64,000 nucleotides of DNA, from NCBI RefSeq assembly GCF_002993365.1, contig NZ_PVNP01000051.1, positions 51,053-115,052 on the forward strand, given 5' to 3'. Position 1 is the first letter of the stretch; the number at the start of each line of letters is the position of its first letter. Position numbers and translations under genes: made by a program. The DNA is from Marisediminitalea alba. GTDB lineage: Bacteria > Pseudomonadota > Gammaproteobacteria > Enterobacterales > Alteromonadaceae. Positions 18,309-26,628 of this stretch are shown one piece after another. The notes beneath the pieces are model-generated. The model had not been told where the DNA came from. It searched no databases and saw nothing but the letters and a program-made list of their open reading frames with translations.

Positions 18309-19076
18309 GTGGATGCAGACACATTAAAATTTATTGTTAAACAACTTATCTCGCCAGTCGTTCTCTTTTTCGTTCTGTTGTTAGCCGCCATGGCTTGTCA
18401 TTTTTCAAAAAAGTTATCCAGGTACACTTATCCGATATTTATTAGTGGTTGTACGTGGTTGTTGCTTGCCAGTCAGTATACATTCAGTAACTGGTTACTT
18501 GCACCACTGGAATATGCCTACCCCCCAGTAAAGAAATCAGATAAAGCCTGGCATCATGTGGAGTATATTTTCACTCCTGGGTGTTATTATTACGGTAAAA
18601 ATTTACCTGAAGCCAGCAATTGGCATCAATGTTCATTAACCCGTTTAACTCAAACGGCCATAATGTCGGTTTACAAAAACAAACCGGTTATTGTTACCGG
18701 GGGTAACTTTTTAAGGGATAAAAACATTGCGTATGCAGAGAAAGCCAAAGGATTTCTGTCTAATCTGGTCACTTCTTCAGTTACTGCCCTGCCTGTTGGT
18801 CATAATACAGAGCAGGAACTACAAGCATTATTTCAGCTTACCGGAGATGTCCCTATTGCCATAGTGACTTCGGCTACACATATGCGCAGACTAGTTTATC
18901 AGGCCAGACAAATTGGGTTTAACCACCTTGTTCCGGTGCCGGTTGAGCATCTGAGTCCGCCAACATATGAAGTAACATTGAATATTCCATCTATTGCCAG
19001 CATCTATCATACGGAGAGAGCATTATATGAATACATTGGTTTACTTCATGAAACAGGAGACTGGCCGATAAAGTAA
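18309..19076 (+). CDS. YdcF/ElyC-like membrane protein (DUF218)
   Basis: A 255-residue protein that starts at GTG, with two N-terminal membrane segments (residues ~12-30 and 38-57) followed by a DUF218 domain. The domain shows VIVTGGNF, a nucleotide-like loop, and IAIVTSATHMRRLVYQARQIG, the usual helix after the second strand. ElyC/YdcF-type proteins are linked to envelope polysaccharide and peptidoglycan precursor metabolism. It sits 124 bases before the exosortase-associated acyltransferase on the same strand, a pairing seen in other XrtA loci. Confidence 0.75.
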   Translation: MDADTLKFIVKQLISPVVLFFVLLLAAMACHFSKKLSRYTYPIFISGCTWLLLASQYTFSNWLLAPLEYAYPPVKKSDKAWHHVEYIFTPGCYYYGKNLPEASNWHQCSLTRLTQTAIMSVYKNKPVIVTGGNFLRDKNIAYAEKAKGFLSNLVTSSVTALPVGHNTEQELQALFQLTGDVPIAIVTSATHMRRLVYQARQIGFNHLVPVPVEHLSPPTYEVTLNIPSIASIYHTERALYEYIGLLHETGDWPIK

Positions 19077-19200
19077 CTTGGTAATTAGCCTAAATAGGGT
19101 TGAGTGTGTATTTTTAGTGCTATTATTAGGGAATATTAGGTGCAATGCATCTTAATGCGAAACATGATGCTTATAACAAGCCAGGACGAAAGAGGTAACG

Positions 19201-19998
19201 GTGTTTAAAAGTACGAGCGCGAAAATTTCCAAACTATGGCAGTCATATCAGCGCTTACGCGAGGCGACGGCTATCTCAAAGCATTTTTCCACCTTTTTAA
19301 CGCCGGTGGTTGCGAACGCTGACGACCTAAAAAAAGAAGTCTACAAGATTCGTCACAATGTGTATTGTGAAGAGCTTGGCTTCGAACCTCTAAGACCTGA
19401 TCAAATGGAAATGGATGAGTTTGATGCCTTTTCGCAGTATTGCCTTATTAAGCACATCGGGTCCGACGCCTTCGCAGGTACTGTCAGGTTAGTCACCCCT
19501 AGTGAGGAAGGACAGCTTTTGCCACTGGAGAAGTATTGTCTGCATTCAATATCTCATGACGAATTTACGCCAAGCCACTTTGACCGCCATGAAATCTGTG
19601 AAATATCACGTCTTGCCGTGCCAGCGCATTTCAGACGACGGGCCATGGATAAATTTGCCGGTGCTGCCACCGGTGCAATTAACGAGTCAACGTATTCAGA
19701 AGCTGAACTGCGTTGTTTTCCGTTTATTGCAATCGGGCTTTATCTTTCGGCGGCCTCATTAGCACTGACCCAGGGTATTCAGCATGCCTTTGTAATGATG
19801 GAGCCCCGTTTAGCCAGGAGTATGCGTTTTCTGGGTATTAAGTATATTAAGATTGGCCCTACCATTGATTATCACGGCCAGCGAGCGCCCTACTATATTA
19901 ATGCAGAGATCTTGCTGCGTGATCTCGCTCCGAGCTTTAAATACATGCTTCGCGACATCCAGGTCCAGGTAAACAAACAGATGAAAGAGGATAGCTAG
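19201..19998 (+). CDS. PEP-CTERM/exosortase system-associated acyltransferase
   Basis: A 265-residue GNAT-like protein starting at GTG. The segments VYKIRHNVYCEELGFE (residues ~48-63), HEICEISRLAV and FRRRAMDKFAG match the exosortase-associated acyltransferase family, distantly related to acyl-homoserine lactone synthases and N-acyl amino acid synthases. The family occurs almost only in genomes with exosortases; its product is not known. It directly precedes the two VPAP-type sorted proteins, in line with a role in that pathway. Confidence 0.82.
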   Translation: MFKSTSAKISKLWQSYQRLREATAISKHFSTFLTPVVANADDLKKEVYKIRHNVYCEELGFEPLRPDQMEMDEFDAFSQYCLIKHIGSDAFAGTVRLVTPSEEGQLLPLEKYCLHSISHDEFTPSHFDRHEICEISRLAVPAHFRRRAMDKFAGAATGAINESTYSEAELRCFPFIAIGLYLSAASLALTQGIQHAFVMMEPRLARSMRFLGIKYIKIGPTIDYHGQRAPYYINAEILLRDLAPSFKYMLRDIQVQVNKQMKEDS

Positions 19999-20142
19999 AT
20001 ATTTGCCTACGCCGTTCAATTTCACGTTAGTCGGAAGCGAACGGTCAACGAGCAAATACTAATGTCAAATAATTTTACACAAAGGATATGCCCCACTTAG
20101 CCAAAAACAGGCAAGCCACTGAAAAACATAAAAAATATTAAT

Positions 20143-20160
20143 TTGGCACACCCCGTGCAT
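20143..20160 (+). promoter_or_regulatory. Sigma-54-type -24/-12 promoter of the first VPAP protein gene
   Basis: TTGGCAC (20143-20149) followed by GTGCAT (20155-20160) places the invariant GG (20145-20146) and GC (20157-20158) exactly 12 bases apart, as RpoN needs, and matches the consensus TTGGCAC-N5-TTGCA at all but one fixed base. Transcription would start about 12 bases past the GC, roughly 30 bases before the start codon. PEP-CTERM genes are known to be controlled by the PrsK/PrsR system with RpoN. Confidence 0.75.
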
Positions 20161-20202
20161 TCCTCTTACTGTGGTAACTTTCTTAGTACAGAGGACAGTA
20201 AT

Positions 20203-21048
20203 ATGAATAAATTTTCCAAATTCACTAAAGCATTGTCTTTAACTGCGGTAATCGGTTTAGGATTCGCTGGTGTGTCTAACGCAGCAACAATTAATTTCAA
20301 CAATGGTGTAGCGGCATCTGATGGTTCTGGACTGACCAGTCAGTATATCGACCCTGTCAACGGCGGTTTGCCAGATTATTTCATTGAAACTTTCGATTCA
20401 GCCACAGGTGTTCCAGGCTTTCCTGGCTCTACTGCTTACACTGATGCAGGCTTCGAGCAAGATTGCGCGGTAAACAGTGTTAACAATAGCCCATTTGGTA
20501 TTTCAGTGAACGGCAACGCTGGTGAGATCGGTGTTCGTCAAGGCTCCGTTTCCGGTGTTGCGGCAGCGCCAGCAAACGATACTACTTGTTATGGCTACTT
20601 GTCTAACAACAATTCGGGTTCTGCTACAGTTGAATTTGATTACACAAATCTGCTCAACTACTTTACAGCACAAGCTGGTAATGGTGTTCAGTTAGGAATC
20701 ACTTACTTAGGTTTCTACTGGGGTTCAGTAGATACTTACAACGATTTTGAGTTTTATTCTGGTGGTTCGTTAGTAACCGAGATTTCTGGTGTTGGCCTGC
20801 TTAACCAGTTCGGTGGCTCTTCAGGTAACCAAACTTCTCCAAACTCAAATACCTATGTTGAAATCGAGTTTTCTATTGCAGAACAATTTGATACGCTGGT
20901 GATCAACACTTCTGGCGTAGCTGGTGAGTTTGATAACATTGTTATCGGTCTGAGCTCTCGTGAAATTCCTGTTCCGGCTCCTACTGGACTTGCGCTGTTC
21001 GCTTTTGGCCTGGTTGCTCTTGGTCTGAGATCTCGTTTAAAGAAATAA
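20203..21048 (+). CDS. Exosortase-sorted secreted protein 1 (VPAP C-terminal signal)
   Basis: A 281-residue protein starting at the ATG at 20203 (GAGGA ribosome site). It has a Sec signal (MNKFSKFTKALSL to SNAA) and ends in a PEP-CTERM-like sorting signal: PVPAPTG, a hydrophobic helix (ALFAFGLVALGL) and the basic tail RSRLKK. The usual Pro-Glu-Pro is Val-Pro-Ala-Pro. The mature domain is Gly, Ser and Asn-rich, with two conserved cysteines (DCAVNS and TTCYGY) that could form a disulfide. A paralogue of nearly equal length follows at 21221. Exosortase A (54474) should cut and anchor or release it at the surface. Its own role is unknown. Confidence 0.85.
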   Translation: MNKFSKFTKALSLTAVIGLGFAGVSNAATINFNNGVAASDGSGLTSQYIDPVNGGLPDYFIETFDSATGVPGFPGSTAYTDAGFEQDCAVNSVNNSPFGISVNGNAGEIGVRQGSVSGVAAAPANDTTCYGYLSNNNSGSATVEFDYTNLLNYFTAQAGNGVQLGITYLGFYWGSVDTYNDFEFYSGGSLVTEISGVGLLNQFGGSSGNQTSPNSNTYVEIEFSIAEQFDTLVINTSGVAGEFDNIVIGLSSREIPVPAPTGLALFAFGLVALGLRSRLKK

Positions 21049-21070
21049 ACGAAAGAGAAAGTTACCGCTA

Positions 21071-21100
21071 AAAAAGTCGGCCATAGTGCCGACTTTTTTT
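21071..21100 (+). terminator. Intrinsic terminator after sorted protein 1
   Basis: GTCGGC (21076-21081) and GCCGAC (21088-21093) flanked by A5 and T7 form a strong terminator, so the second paralogue must have its own promoter. Confidence 0.9.
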
Positions 21101-21163
21101 ACACTTGTAACCTGCATATAATTGACCACTTTTTAACCTAATGAATTTTTAAGCATTTTTTTA

Positions 21164-21181
21164 TTGGTCTGAAAAATGCAT
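21164..21181 (+). promoter_or_regulatory. Sigma-54-type promoter of the second VPAP-like gene
   Basis: TTGGTCTG (21164-21171) and ATGCAT (21176-21181) keep GG (21166-21167) and GC (21178-21179) 12 bases apart. The -24 box is less perfect than the one for the first paralogue, but the spacing and core are right and the position is the same relative to the gene. Confidence 0.6.
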
Positions 21182-21220
21182 CGTTCCGACTTTTGGTGAC
21201 ATTAATCAAGGAGCGACATT

Positions 21221-22063
21221 ATGAAACGTTTTCCCTTAGTCACTAAATCCCTTTTATTCAGTGTCGTACTGGTTTTTAGTGTCTCTAATCAATCTACAGC
21301 AGCATCTATCAGCTTTGGAGGTGCAAGCGCCTCTGATGGTTCCGGGCTAACCAGCACCTTTATGGATCCCATAAACGGCGGGCTGTCAGACTACTTTATC
21401 GAAACATTTGATATCGCTACTGGCAACCCTCTCTATCCGGGCTCTACAGACTACACTGTATCCGGATTTGAAAATGAATGTGCTGTAAACAGTCTTAATA
21501 ATGGTCCTATTGGTATTGACGTTACCGCTAATAGTTCAGAAATTGCCGTCCGCAAGGGTTCAGTAACCAATGTGGCAGCAGCACCGGCGAACGACACCAC
21601 CTGTTATGGCTATGCAACTAATAATGGCCAGGGCACGGCGACCATCTCGTTTGACTATAACAACCTGCTTGATTACTACAGTTCACTGTATGGCTCCTCA
21701 ACCCAATTAGGTATTACTTATTTAGGTTTTTACTGGGGCTCGGTGGATGTTTACAATGACTTCTATTTTTACTCCGGAGGGTCATTGGTTTCATCAATCA
21801 CAGGGGCTGCATTACTCTCCCAGTTAGGCGGCAGTTCGGGAAATCAAACTAGCCCTGACTCCAATGCTTACGTTAATATCGCCTTTTCGATTGCAGAACA
21901 GTTTGACACCCTGGTAATCAATACCAGTGACATTGCCGGAGAGTTTGACAATATAGTCATAGGCCTGAGTACACGGGAGATACCAGTAAGTGCTCCCGGG
22001 GCAACACTTATTCTGCTATTTGGTACTGTAATGCTCGCAGTCCGCAGATCTCGAAAAAGCTAA
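21221..22063 (+). CDS. Exosortase-sorted secreted protein 2 (degenerate VSAP signal), paralogue of protein 1
   Basis: A 280-residue paralogue of the preceding protein, sharing the SDGSGLTS start, the DYFIETFD block, both cysteines (NECAVNS, TTCYGY), QLGITYLGFYWGSVD and the EFDNIVIGLS end. It has a Sec signal and an AGGAG-like ribosome site. The C-terminal signal reads PVSAPGA, then a hydrophobic helix (LILLFGTVMLAV) and RRSRKS: the motif's first proline is replaced by serine, so sorting efficiency may differ. It has its own sigma-54-like promoter and terminator. A tandem duplication is the simplest origin. Confidence 0.82.
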   Translation: MKRFPLVTKSLLFSVVLVFSVSNQSTAASISFGGASASDGSGLTSTFMDPINGGLSDYFIETFDIATGNPLYPGSTDYTVSGFENECAVNSLNNGPIGIDVTANSSEIAVRKGSVTNVAAAPANDTTCYGYATNNGQGTATISFDYNNLLDYYSSLYGSSTQLGITYLGFYWGSVDVYNDFYFYSGGSLVSSITGAALLSQLGGSSGNQTSPDSNAYVNIAFSIAEQFDTLVINTSDIAGEFDNIVIGLSTREIPVSAPGATLILLFGTVMLAVRRSRKS

Positions 22064-22087
22064 TTGGCCAAAGTCAATTCAACAAGA

Positions 22088-22116
22088 AAGCCGGCTAGAT
22101 GTCGGCTTTTTTGTTT
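22088..22116 (+). terminator. Intrinsic terminator after sorted protein 2
   Basis: AAGCCG (22088-22093) and CGGCTT (22103-22108) with a TTTTGTTTTTT tail form a terminator ahead of the oxidoreductase gene. Confidence 0.8.
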
Positions 22117-22169
22117 TTTCGCGCTATAGTTTGCTCATATAAATACACTTCAAAACAATCAGAACTTAT

Positions 22170-23795
22170 ATGGATATTCACAACCAATTATCGCTTATCT
22201 GCCAAACTGGGATCGCCAGACTGATAGCTTCAGAGGAGGCCGTAAGCCAATATGGTATCAACACATTTGGTAAACCACAGCAGTTTGCCGGGGCAATCCA
22301 GATACTGCAGGAGTCAGCGATTCCCCAGTTACTTTCACTGGCAAACTCAGCGGGCGTTAAACTCCACCCGGTTAGTACTAACAATAACTGGGGATATGGT
22401 TCAATTCTGGTAGACAAAGATCCTGTTTATCTCCTGGACCTGTCTGCACTGAACGCTATCACACCAACAAATAAGGAGTTGGGTCTCATTACTATCGGCC
22501 CTGGTGTCACCCAGCAACAGTTGCACGATTACCTTGTAGAAAATGACTGGCCCCACATGGTACCAGTTACCGGCGCAGGCCCTTCATGCAGCTTGCTCAG
22601 TAACGCTTTAGAAAGGGGTTACGGCATTACGCCTTACACAGACCATTTTTATGCTTGCAATGCAATTAAAGCCTATCTCCCTCATCCAGATTTGTGTGAA
22701 CAAAAGCTATCTTCTGCGGTCTCGGCTTTGGACCAAAGTGGCAATGACTTCATAGATAAAACCTTCAAATGGGGATTAGGCCCGTATATTGACGGTTTAT
22801 TTACTCAAAGTAACCTTGGCGTGGTTACAGAAATGACACTAAGACTGGCTAAGAAACCTTCATCATTTTGCGCCTTTTACATTCAGATTTTTGAGGGAGA
22901 TAACTTTGCTGAGGCAGTTTCTTTTATCCGGGATTTACTAGAATCCCAGAGTGGCATGGTCGGCTCTATCAATTTGATGGACAAACGACGCCTGGTCTCT
23001 ATGACCTGTGATAATCCAAACGTCGAAAACAATCCTATCGAGCCATTATCAGATGAACAGGTAAATAAGCTAGCTGATTCAAAGCGACTCCCTGAATGGA
23101 TGATCGTTGGCTCGATATACGGTGAGCAACCAGTTGTCAATTTCGTAAAAAAATATATAAAGCAAAAGGGCAAAAAACTGGGACGAATTCTTTTTTCTGA
23201 CTCTTTATTACTCAAGTTTGCTCATCAGTTCGTCCGATTGCCTTTGAATTTTGTTCCTGCCTTTAAAGATGTAAAAGGCCAGCTAACTTCCCTCAAGGAA
23301 GGCATCGATATCATGCTTGGTGAGCCAAACCAGGTGGCGCTGCCCCTTCCCTACTGGCGAAATAAATCCGCTAAAGGCGACAAATCACGCTCGCTGGATC
23401 CAGCCAGCGAAAACTGTGGTTTACTTTGGTACGCACCGCTCATCCCAATGGACCCTAATTCCTTAAAACAGTTTGTATCATTTGTACGCTCGACCATGCT
23501 GAAATATAAGCTAGACCCGTTAATTACCTTTACTAATTTAAAACACGATTGTATCGATTCGACGGTTCCTCTGGTATTTGATAAAAGTGACAGTAGTGAG
23601 GAAACCAGAGCACTCAACTGTTTACATGAGCTAATTACAGAGGGCTGTAAAAACGGGTTTGTTCCTTACCGGCTACCCATTCACGAACAACAACAAATCG
23701 ATAAATCATCAGCGTATTGGCAAACCATTAAGGTGTTAAAGAACGCAATGGATCCCAATAACATTTTATCGCCTGGCAAATACGATTCACAGTAA
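22170..23795 (+). CDS. FAD-binding oxidoreductase (PCMH/vanillyl-alcohol-oxidase type)
   Basis: A 541-residue flavoenzyme. The PCMH-type FAD domain covers roughly residues 40-230, with LDLSALNAI, TIGPGVTQQQLHDYL and VTGAGPSCSLLSNALERGYG, the last being the flavin-binding loop of the 4-cresol dehydrogenase/vanillyl alcohol oxidase group. The C-terminal cap ends in MDPNNILSPGKY, the usual close of this family. There is no signal peptide, so it is cytoplasmic. The substrate is unknown; FAD oxidases of this type are not a standard part of XrtA loci. It lies about 80 bases before prsT on the same strand and may share its transcript. Confidence 0.82.
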   Translation: MDIHNQLSLICQTGIARLIASEEAVSQYGINTFGKPQQFAGAIQILQESAIPQLLSLANSAGVKLHPVSTNNNWGYGSILVDKDPVYLLDLSALNAITPTNKELGLITIGPGVTQQQLHDYLVENDWPHMVPVTGAGPSCSLLSNALERGYGITPYTDHFYACNAIKAYLPHPDLCEQKLSSAVSALDQSGNDFIDKTFKWGLGPYIDGLFTQSNLGVVTEMTLRLAKKPSSFCAFYIQIFEGDNFAEAVSFIRDLLESQSGMVGSINLMDKRRLVSMTCDNPNVENNPIEPLSDEQVNKLADSKRLPEWMIVGSIYGEQPVVNFVKKYIKQKGKKLGRILFSDSLLLKFAHQFVRLPLNFVPAFKDVKGQLTSLKEGIDIMLGEPNQVALPLPYWRNKSAKGDKSRSLDPASENCGLLWYAPLIPMDPNSLKQFVSFVRSTMLKYKLDPLITFTNLKHDCIDSTVPLVFDKSDSSEETRALNCLHELITEGCKNGFVPYRLPIHEQQQIDKSSAYWQTIKVLKNAMDPNNILSPGKYDSQ

Positions 23796-23881
23796 TCAGT
23801 CTTAAGAGGTATAGTCAGAGCCAAACCAAACTGGTATCTTTGCTTGCAGTATGAGGTATAAGCCATAAGGAATGGATGCAA

Positions 23882-26611
23882 ATGAAACGGGCCACTGCAC
23901 TACTTTGTGCATTAGTAATAACCGCTTGCTCACAGAAAACTGCAGAACAACAAATCGAAGATGCAAAACGTCTCGTCCTGGAAGGTGAAGAGATTGCAGC
24001 CATTGTAGAACTGAAAAATGCAGTTGTCACAGAACCCAATAATGCTGAAGCGCGATTTCAGTTAGGGCTACTGGAATTTCAGCAAGGGCTGTGGGAAGAA
24101 GCAGAAAAAGAGCTGCGTCGTTCACTTGAACTGGGATATAGCAAAGTACAGAACTACCCCTTGCTTATTAAGGCCATATTTTATCAGAATGACTTTTTAC
24201 GGGTTCTTACCGAATTAGAAAATTCGCCTGAAATAAACGACACACGAGTCGTTAGCACTATTGCTTTATTTGAGTACCTATCCAAATTAAAGGCAGGAGA
24301 ACAAAATCCTGTTATACCAACCAAGCGTCTTCAGCGTGAAGATTTATTGATTGCTCAGGCTTACCAAACCCTTGAATCAGGCAAACCGCAAGTTGCGAAA
24401 AATATCACAGAGCAATTTATCAGTCCGGAAATTGAGCCCTTTGAAAAGTTGATTCTTAAAGGCATGATCGAGTCACTGATGGGAAATCATGTTGAGGCCA
24501 TTATTGCCAATACTAAAGCCCTTGAGATTTACCCGACCTATCATGTTGCCCGTTTTTTACTCGCCGAGCAGCTGATTGAAGATAAACAACTCAATCGTGC
24601 AAATGAAGAGATCGATAAACTTCTGGCACTAAATCCAAACAGTGGACATGCCAATTATCTAAAATCATTGGTTTATTTTTATCAAAACGAATACGAACAG
24701 GCTTATAATCTGGCCAACCTGGCTTTACAACATAAAGCCAAACCGGCGCTGGCCAGTTTTATTTCTGGTACCAGTGCCTATTATACAGGCCGACTCGAAA
24801 GCGCTTTAAGGTTATTGTCCACTGCCGCCACAACGCTTCCTCCAGCCCATCCTGTCCACCGAATGCTCGCACAGGTAAAACTGGAACTGGGTTATGTAGA
24901 CGAAGTTGCCGGAAGTCTGGACGATCTAAATATTGAGCCTGGTCAGGGCGCTGAAATTTATAGCCTGGCAGCACTGCAAAAACTACAGCAGGGTGAAGAC
25001 GCAGAAACCGAATCCCTGCTAAGTAAAGCAAAAGAACTAGACCCCAATAATCCTGTAGGGCTATTGCGAGAGGGTTACATTTTACTTGATGAAAATAAAC
25101 CAGGCGCCGCAGACTCTCTGGCGCGAGCTCTTGAGCTAGCACCGGATCTCAGTGAAGCATGGATTCTGTTAGCTCAGGCAAAATATGAAGAAGACGGGCT
25201 GGAATCAGCGCTGGCCGTAGCCGACGATTGGGCGGAGCTGAATGAGCTCAACGGTGAGTTGCTAAGAGGTATTATTTACCTCCGCGACAATAACGAAAAG
25301 CAAGCTATAGCCCATTTTACCAACCTGGTTAAAAGGGATCCTGATAACGCAGGAGCCATCCGTTACCTGATGATTGGGGAAGCTCGCTGGGATAACTTTG
25401 ATAAAGCCATTGAATATGGCGAGAAGTTACTCGACCTGGCGCCCAACAATCTACAAAACCTAATCGACGTTGTGAACATTAAAATTGCGATAGGTCAGGA
25501 AGAAGAATTGGAAAACTTTCTAAAACAACGGATTGCTAAATTTCCGGAATCAGATGCTGCCAGTTCAGCTTTAGCTCTTATTTACTCTCGCGCCAAACAG
25601 CCAGAAAAAGCGATTAATTTACTGAAAGGGATAGCAGAGCCGCAAAGTTTTGGTGTGTACCAGGCGCTGGGCGACGCATATGTTTCTGTAAAAAACTTCG
25701 ACAAAGCGATCGAAACCTATCGCGACTGGACACAGAAATTTCCCACCGATAGCAATAGTTGGTATCGATTGATTGCAACTTACCAAATGGTAAATAATTT
25801 CGACGGCGCATTAGAAGCTACACAAAATGCACGCCGATATTTACCCAGAGACGAGCGACTGATTCTTGTTGAGGCTCACCTCGCTGCATCTACAGGCAGG
25901 TTTGCCCAATCCAAACGGGCCATTGAACTACTATCTGAAGACAGCAGCGAACTGGTAAACCTGACTCATACAAGAGGGTTGCTTGCATTAAACGAAAAAC
26001 GTTTCAGCGATGCCGTTTCACTACTTTCTGCTTACTACGAAACCAATCCGGGTTTTGCAGTTGCCCGCTTGCTGGCACTGGCGCATGCGGGTTTGGGACA
26101 GCCCAATAAAGGTCTTGAATACCTGCAAACAGAAGCTGCGAAAGAAAATGACACACTGGTGTTTAAACTGATTAGTGCAGAGTATGCCTCTTCCTACGGG
26201 ATGTATGATGCATCAATTGAGCTATACAATCAGGTTTTAGCCCAAAAGCCGGACGACTTTGCATCACTCAACAACCTGGCTTCAGTTTATACCCAGGCTG
26301 GCGACTTAACTAAAGCCGCTGAGATCGCCAAACGGGTTATTGAAATTGCTCCCGACTCACCCTATGCACTGGATACCTATGGATACGTATTACTCAAACA
26401 AGGTAAGGTACAGGAAGGCCAGGCATTCGTTGAACGAGCTCTAGGCAAAGATCCCAATAACAAAGAAATACAGTTACATAACGTTGAAGCCCTGATCCTT
26501 AATAACGAATTAACCCAGGCGCGCTCAATGTTGTCACGGATACGCCCTGCTACGCCGTTACAGCTATCCTTACATAAGGAACTGAAAAGCCGTCTAGACG
26601 CGCAGAAATAG
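23882..26611 (+). CDS. prsT: PrsT: TPR-repeat lipoprotein of the XrtA/PEP-CTERM system
   Basis: A ~909-residue lipoprotein. Two in-frame ATGs occur; I take the second (23882), which lies 9 bases after AAGGAA, over the one at 23876. The signal ends in ITAC with lipidated Cys, and the rest is an array of TPR helices (for example NNAEARFQLGLLEFQQG, NSGHANYLKSLVYFYQ, DFASLNNLASVYTQAG). Length and layout match PrsT, a marker protein of exosortase A loci, thought to act in the periplasm or outer membrane as scaffold for the export machinery. It is followed after 17 bases by the CelD-like acyltransferase gene. Confidence 0.9.
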   Translation: MKRATALLCALVITACSQKTAEQQIEDAKRLVLEGEEIAAIVELKNAVVTEPNNAEARFQLGLLEFQQGLWEEAEKELRRSLELGYSKVQNYPLLIKAIFYQNDFLRVLTELENSPEINDTRVVSTIALFEYLSKLKAGEQNPVIPTKRLQREDLLIAQAYQTLESGKPQVAKNITEQFISPEIEPFEKLILKGMIESLMGNHVEAIIANTKALEIYPTYHVARFLLAEQLIEDKQLNRANEEIDKLLALNPNSGHANYLKSLVYFYQNEYEQAYNLANLALQHKAKPALASFISGTSAYYTGRLESALRLLSTAATTLPPAHPVHRMLAQVKLELGYVDEVAGSLDDLNIEPGQGAEIYSLAALQKLQQGEDAETESLLSKAKELDPNNPVGLLREGYILLDENKPGAADSLARALELAPDLSEAWILLAQAKYEEDGLESALAVADDWAELNELNGELLRGIIYLRDNNEKQAIAHFTNLVKRDPDNAGAIRYLMIGEARWDNFDKAIEYGEKLLDLAPNNLQNLIDVVNIKIAIGQEEELENFLKQRIAKFPESDAASSALALIYSRAKQPEKAINLLKGIAEPQSFGVYQALGDAYVSVKNFDKAIETYRDWTQKFPTDSNSWYRLIATYQMVNNFDGALEATQNARRYLPRDERLILVEAHLAASTGRFAQSKRAIELLSEDSSELVNLTHTRGLLALNEKRFSDAVSLLSAYYETNPGFAVARLLALAHAGLGQPNKGLEYLQTEAAKENDTLVFKLISAEYASSYGMYDASIELYNQVLAQKPDDFASLNNLASVYTQAGDLTKAAEIAKRVIEIAPDSPYALDTYGYVLLKQGKVQEGQAFVERALGKDPNNKEIQLHNVEALILNNELTQARSMLSRIRPATPLQLSLHKELKSRLDAQK

Positions 26612-26628
26612 CCCTGGCGTTTTTTACA

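Noticed and set aside
19122..19145. AGGGAATATTAGGTGCAA before the acyltransferase gene
   Set aside because: The GG-GC spacing is right, but the rest of the -24 box does not match.
20086..20202. Upstream start for sorted protein 1 at 20143
   Set aside because: It lies inside the -24/-12 promoter and would place 20 residues before a clean signal peptide.
23832..23850. Sigma-54-like TGGTATC...TTGCA before prsT
   Set aside because: The GG and GC are 13 bases apart, not 12, and the -24 half lacks the CAC; RpoN tolerates this spacing poorly.
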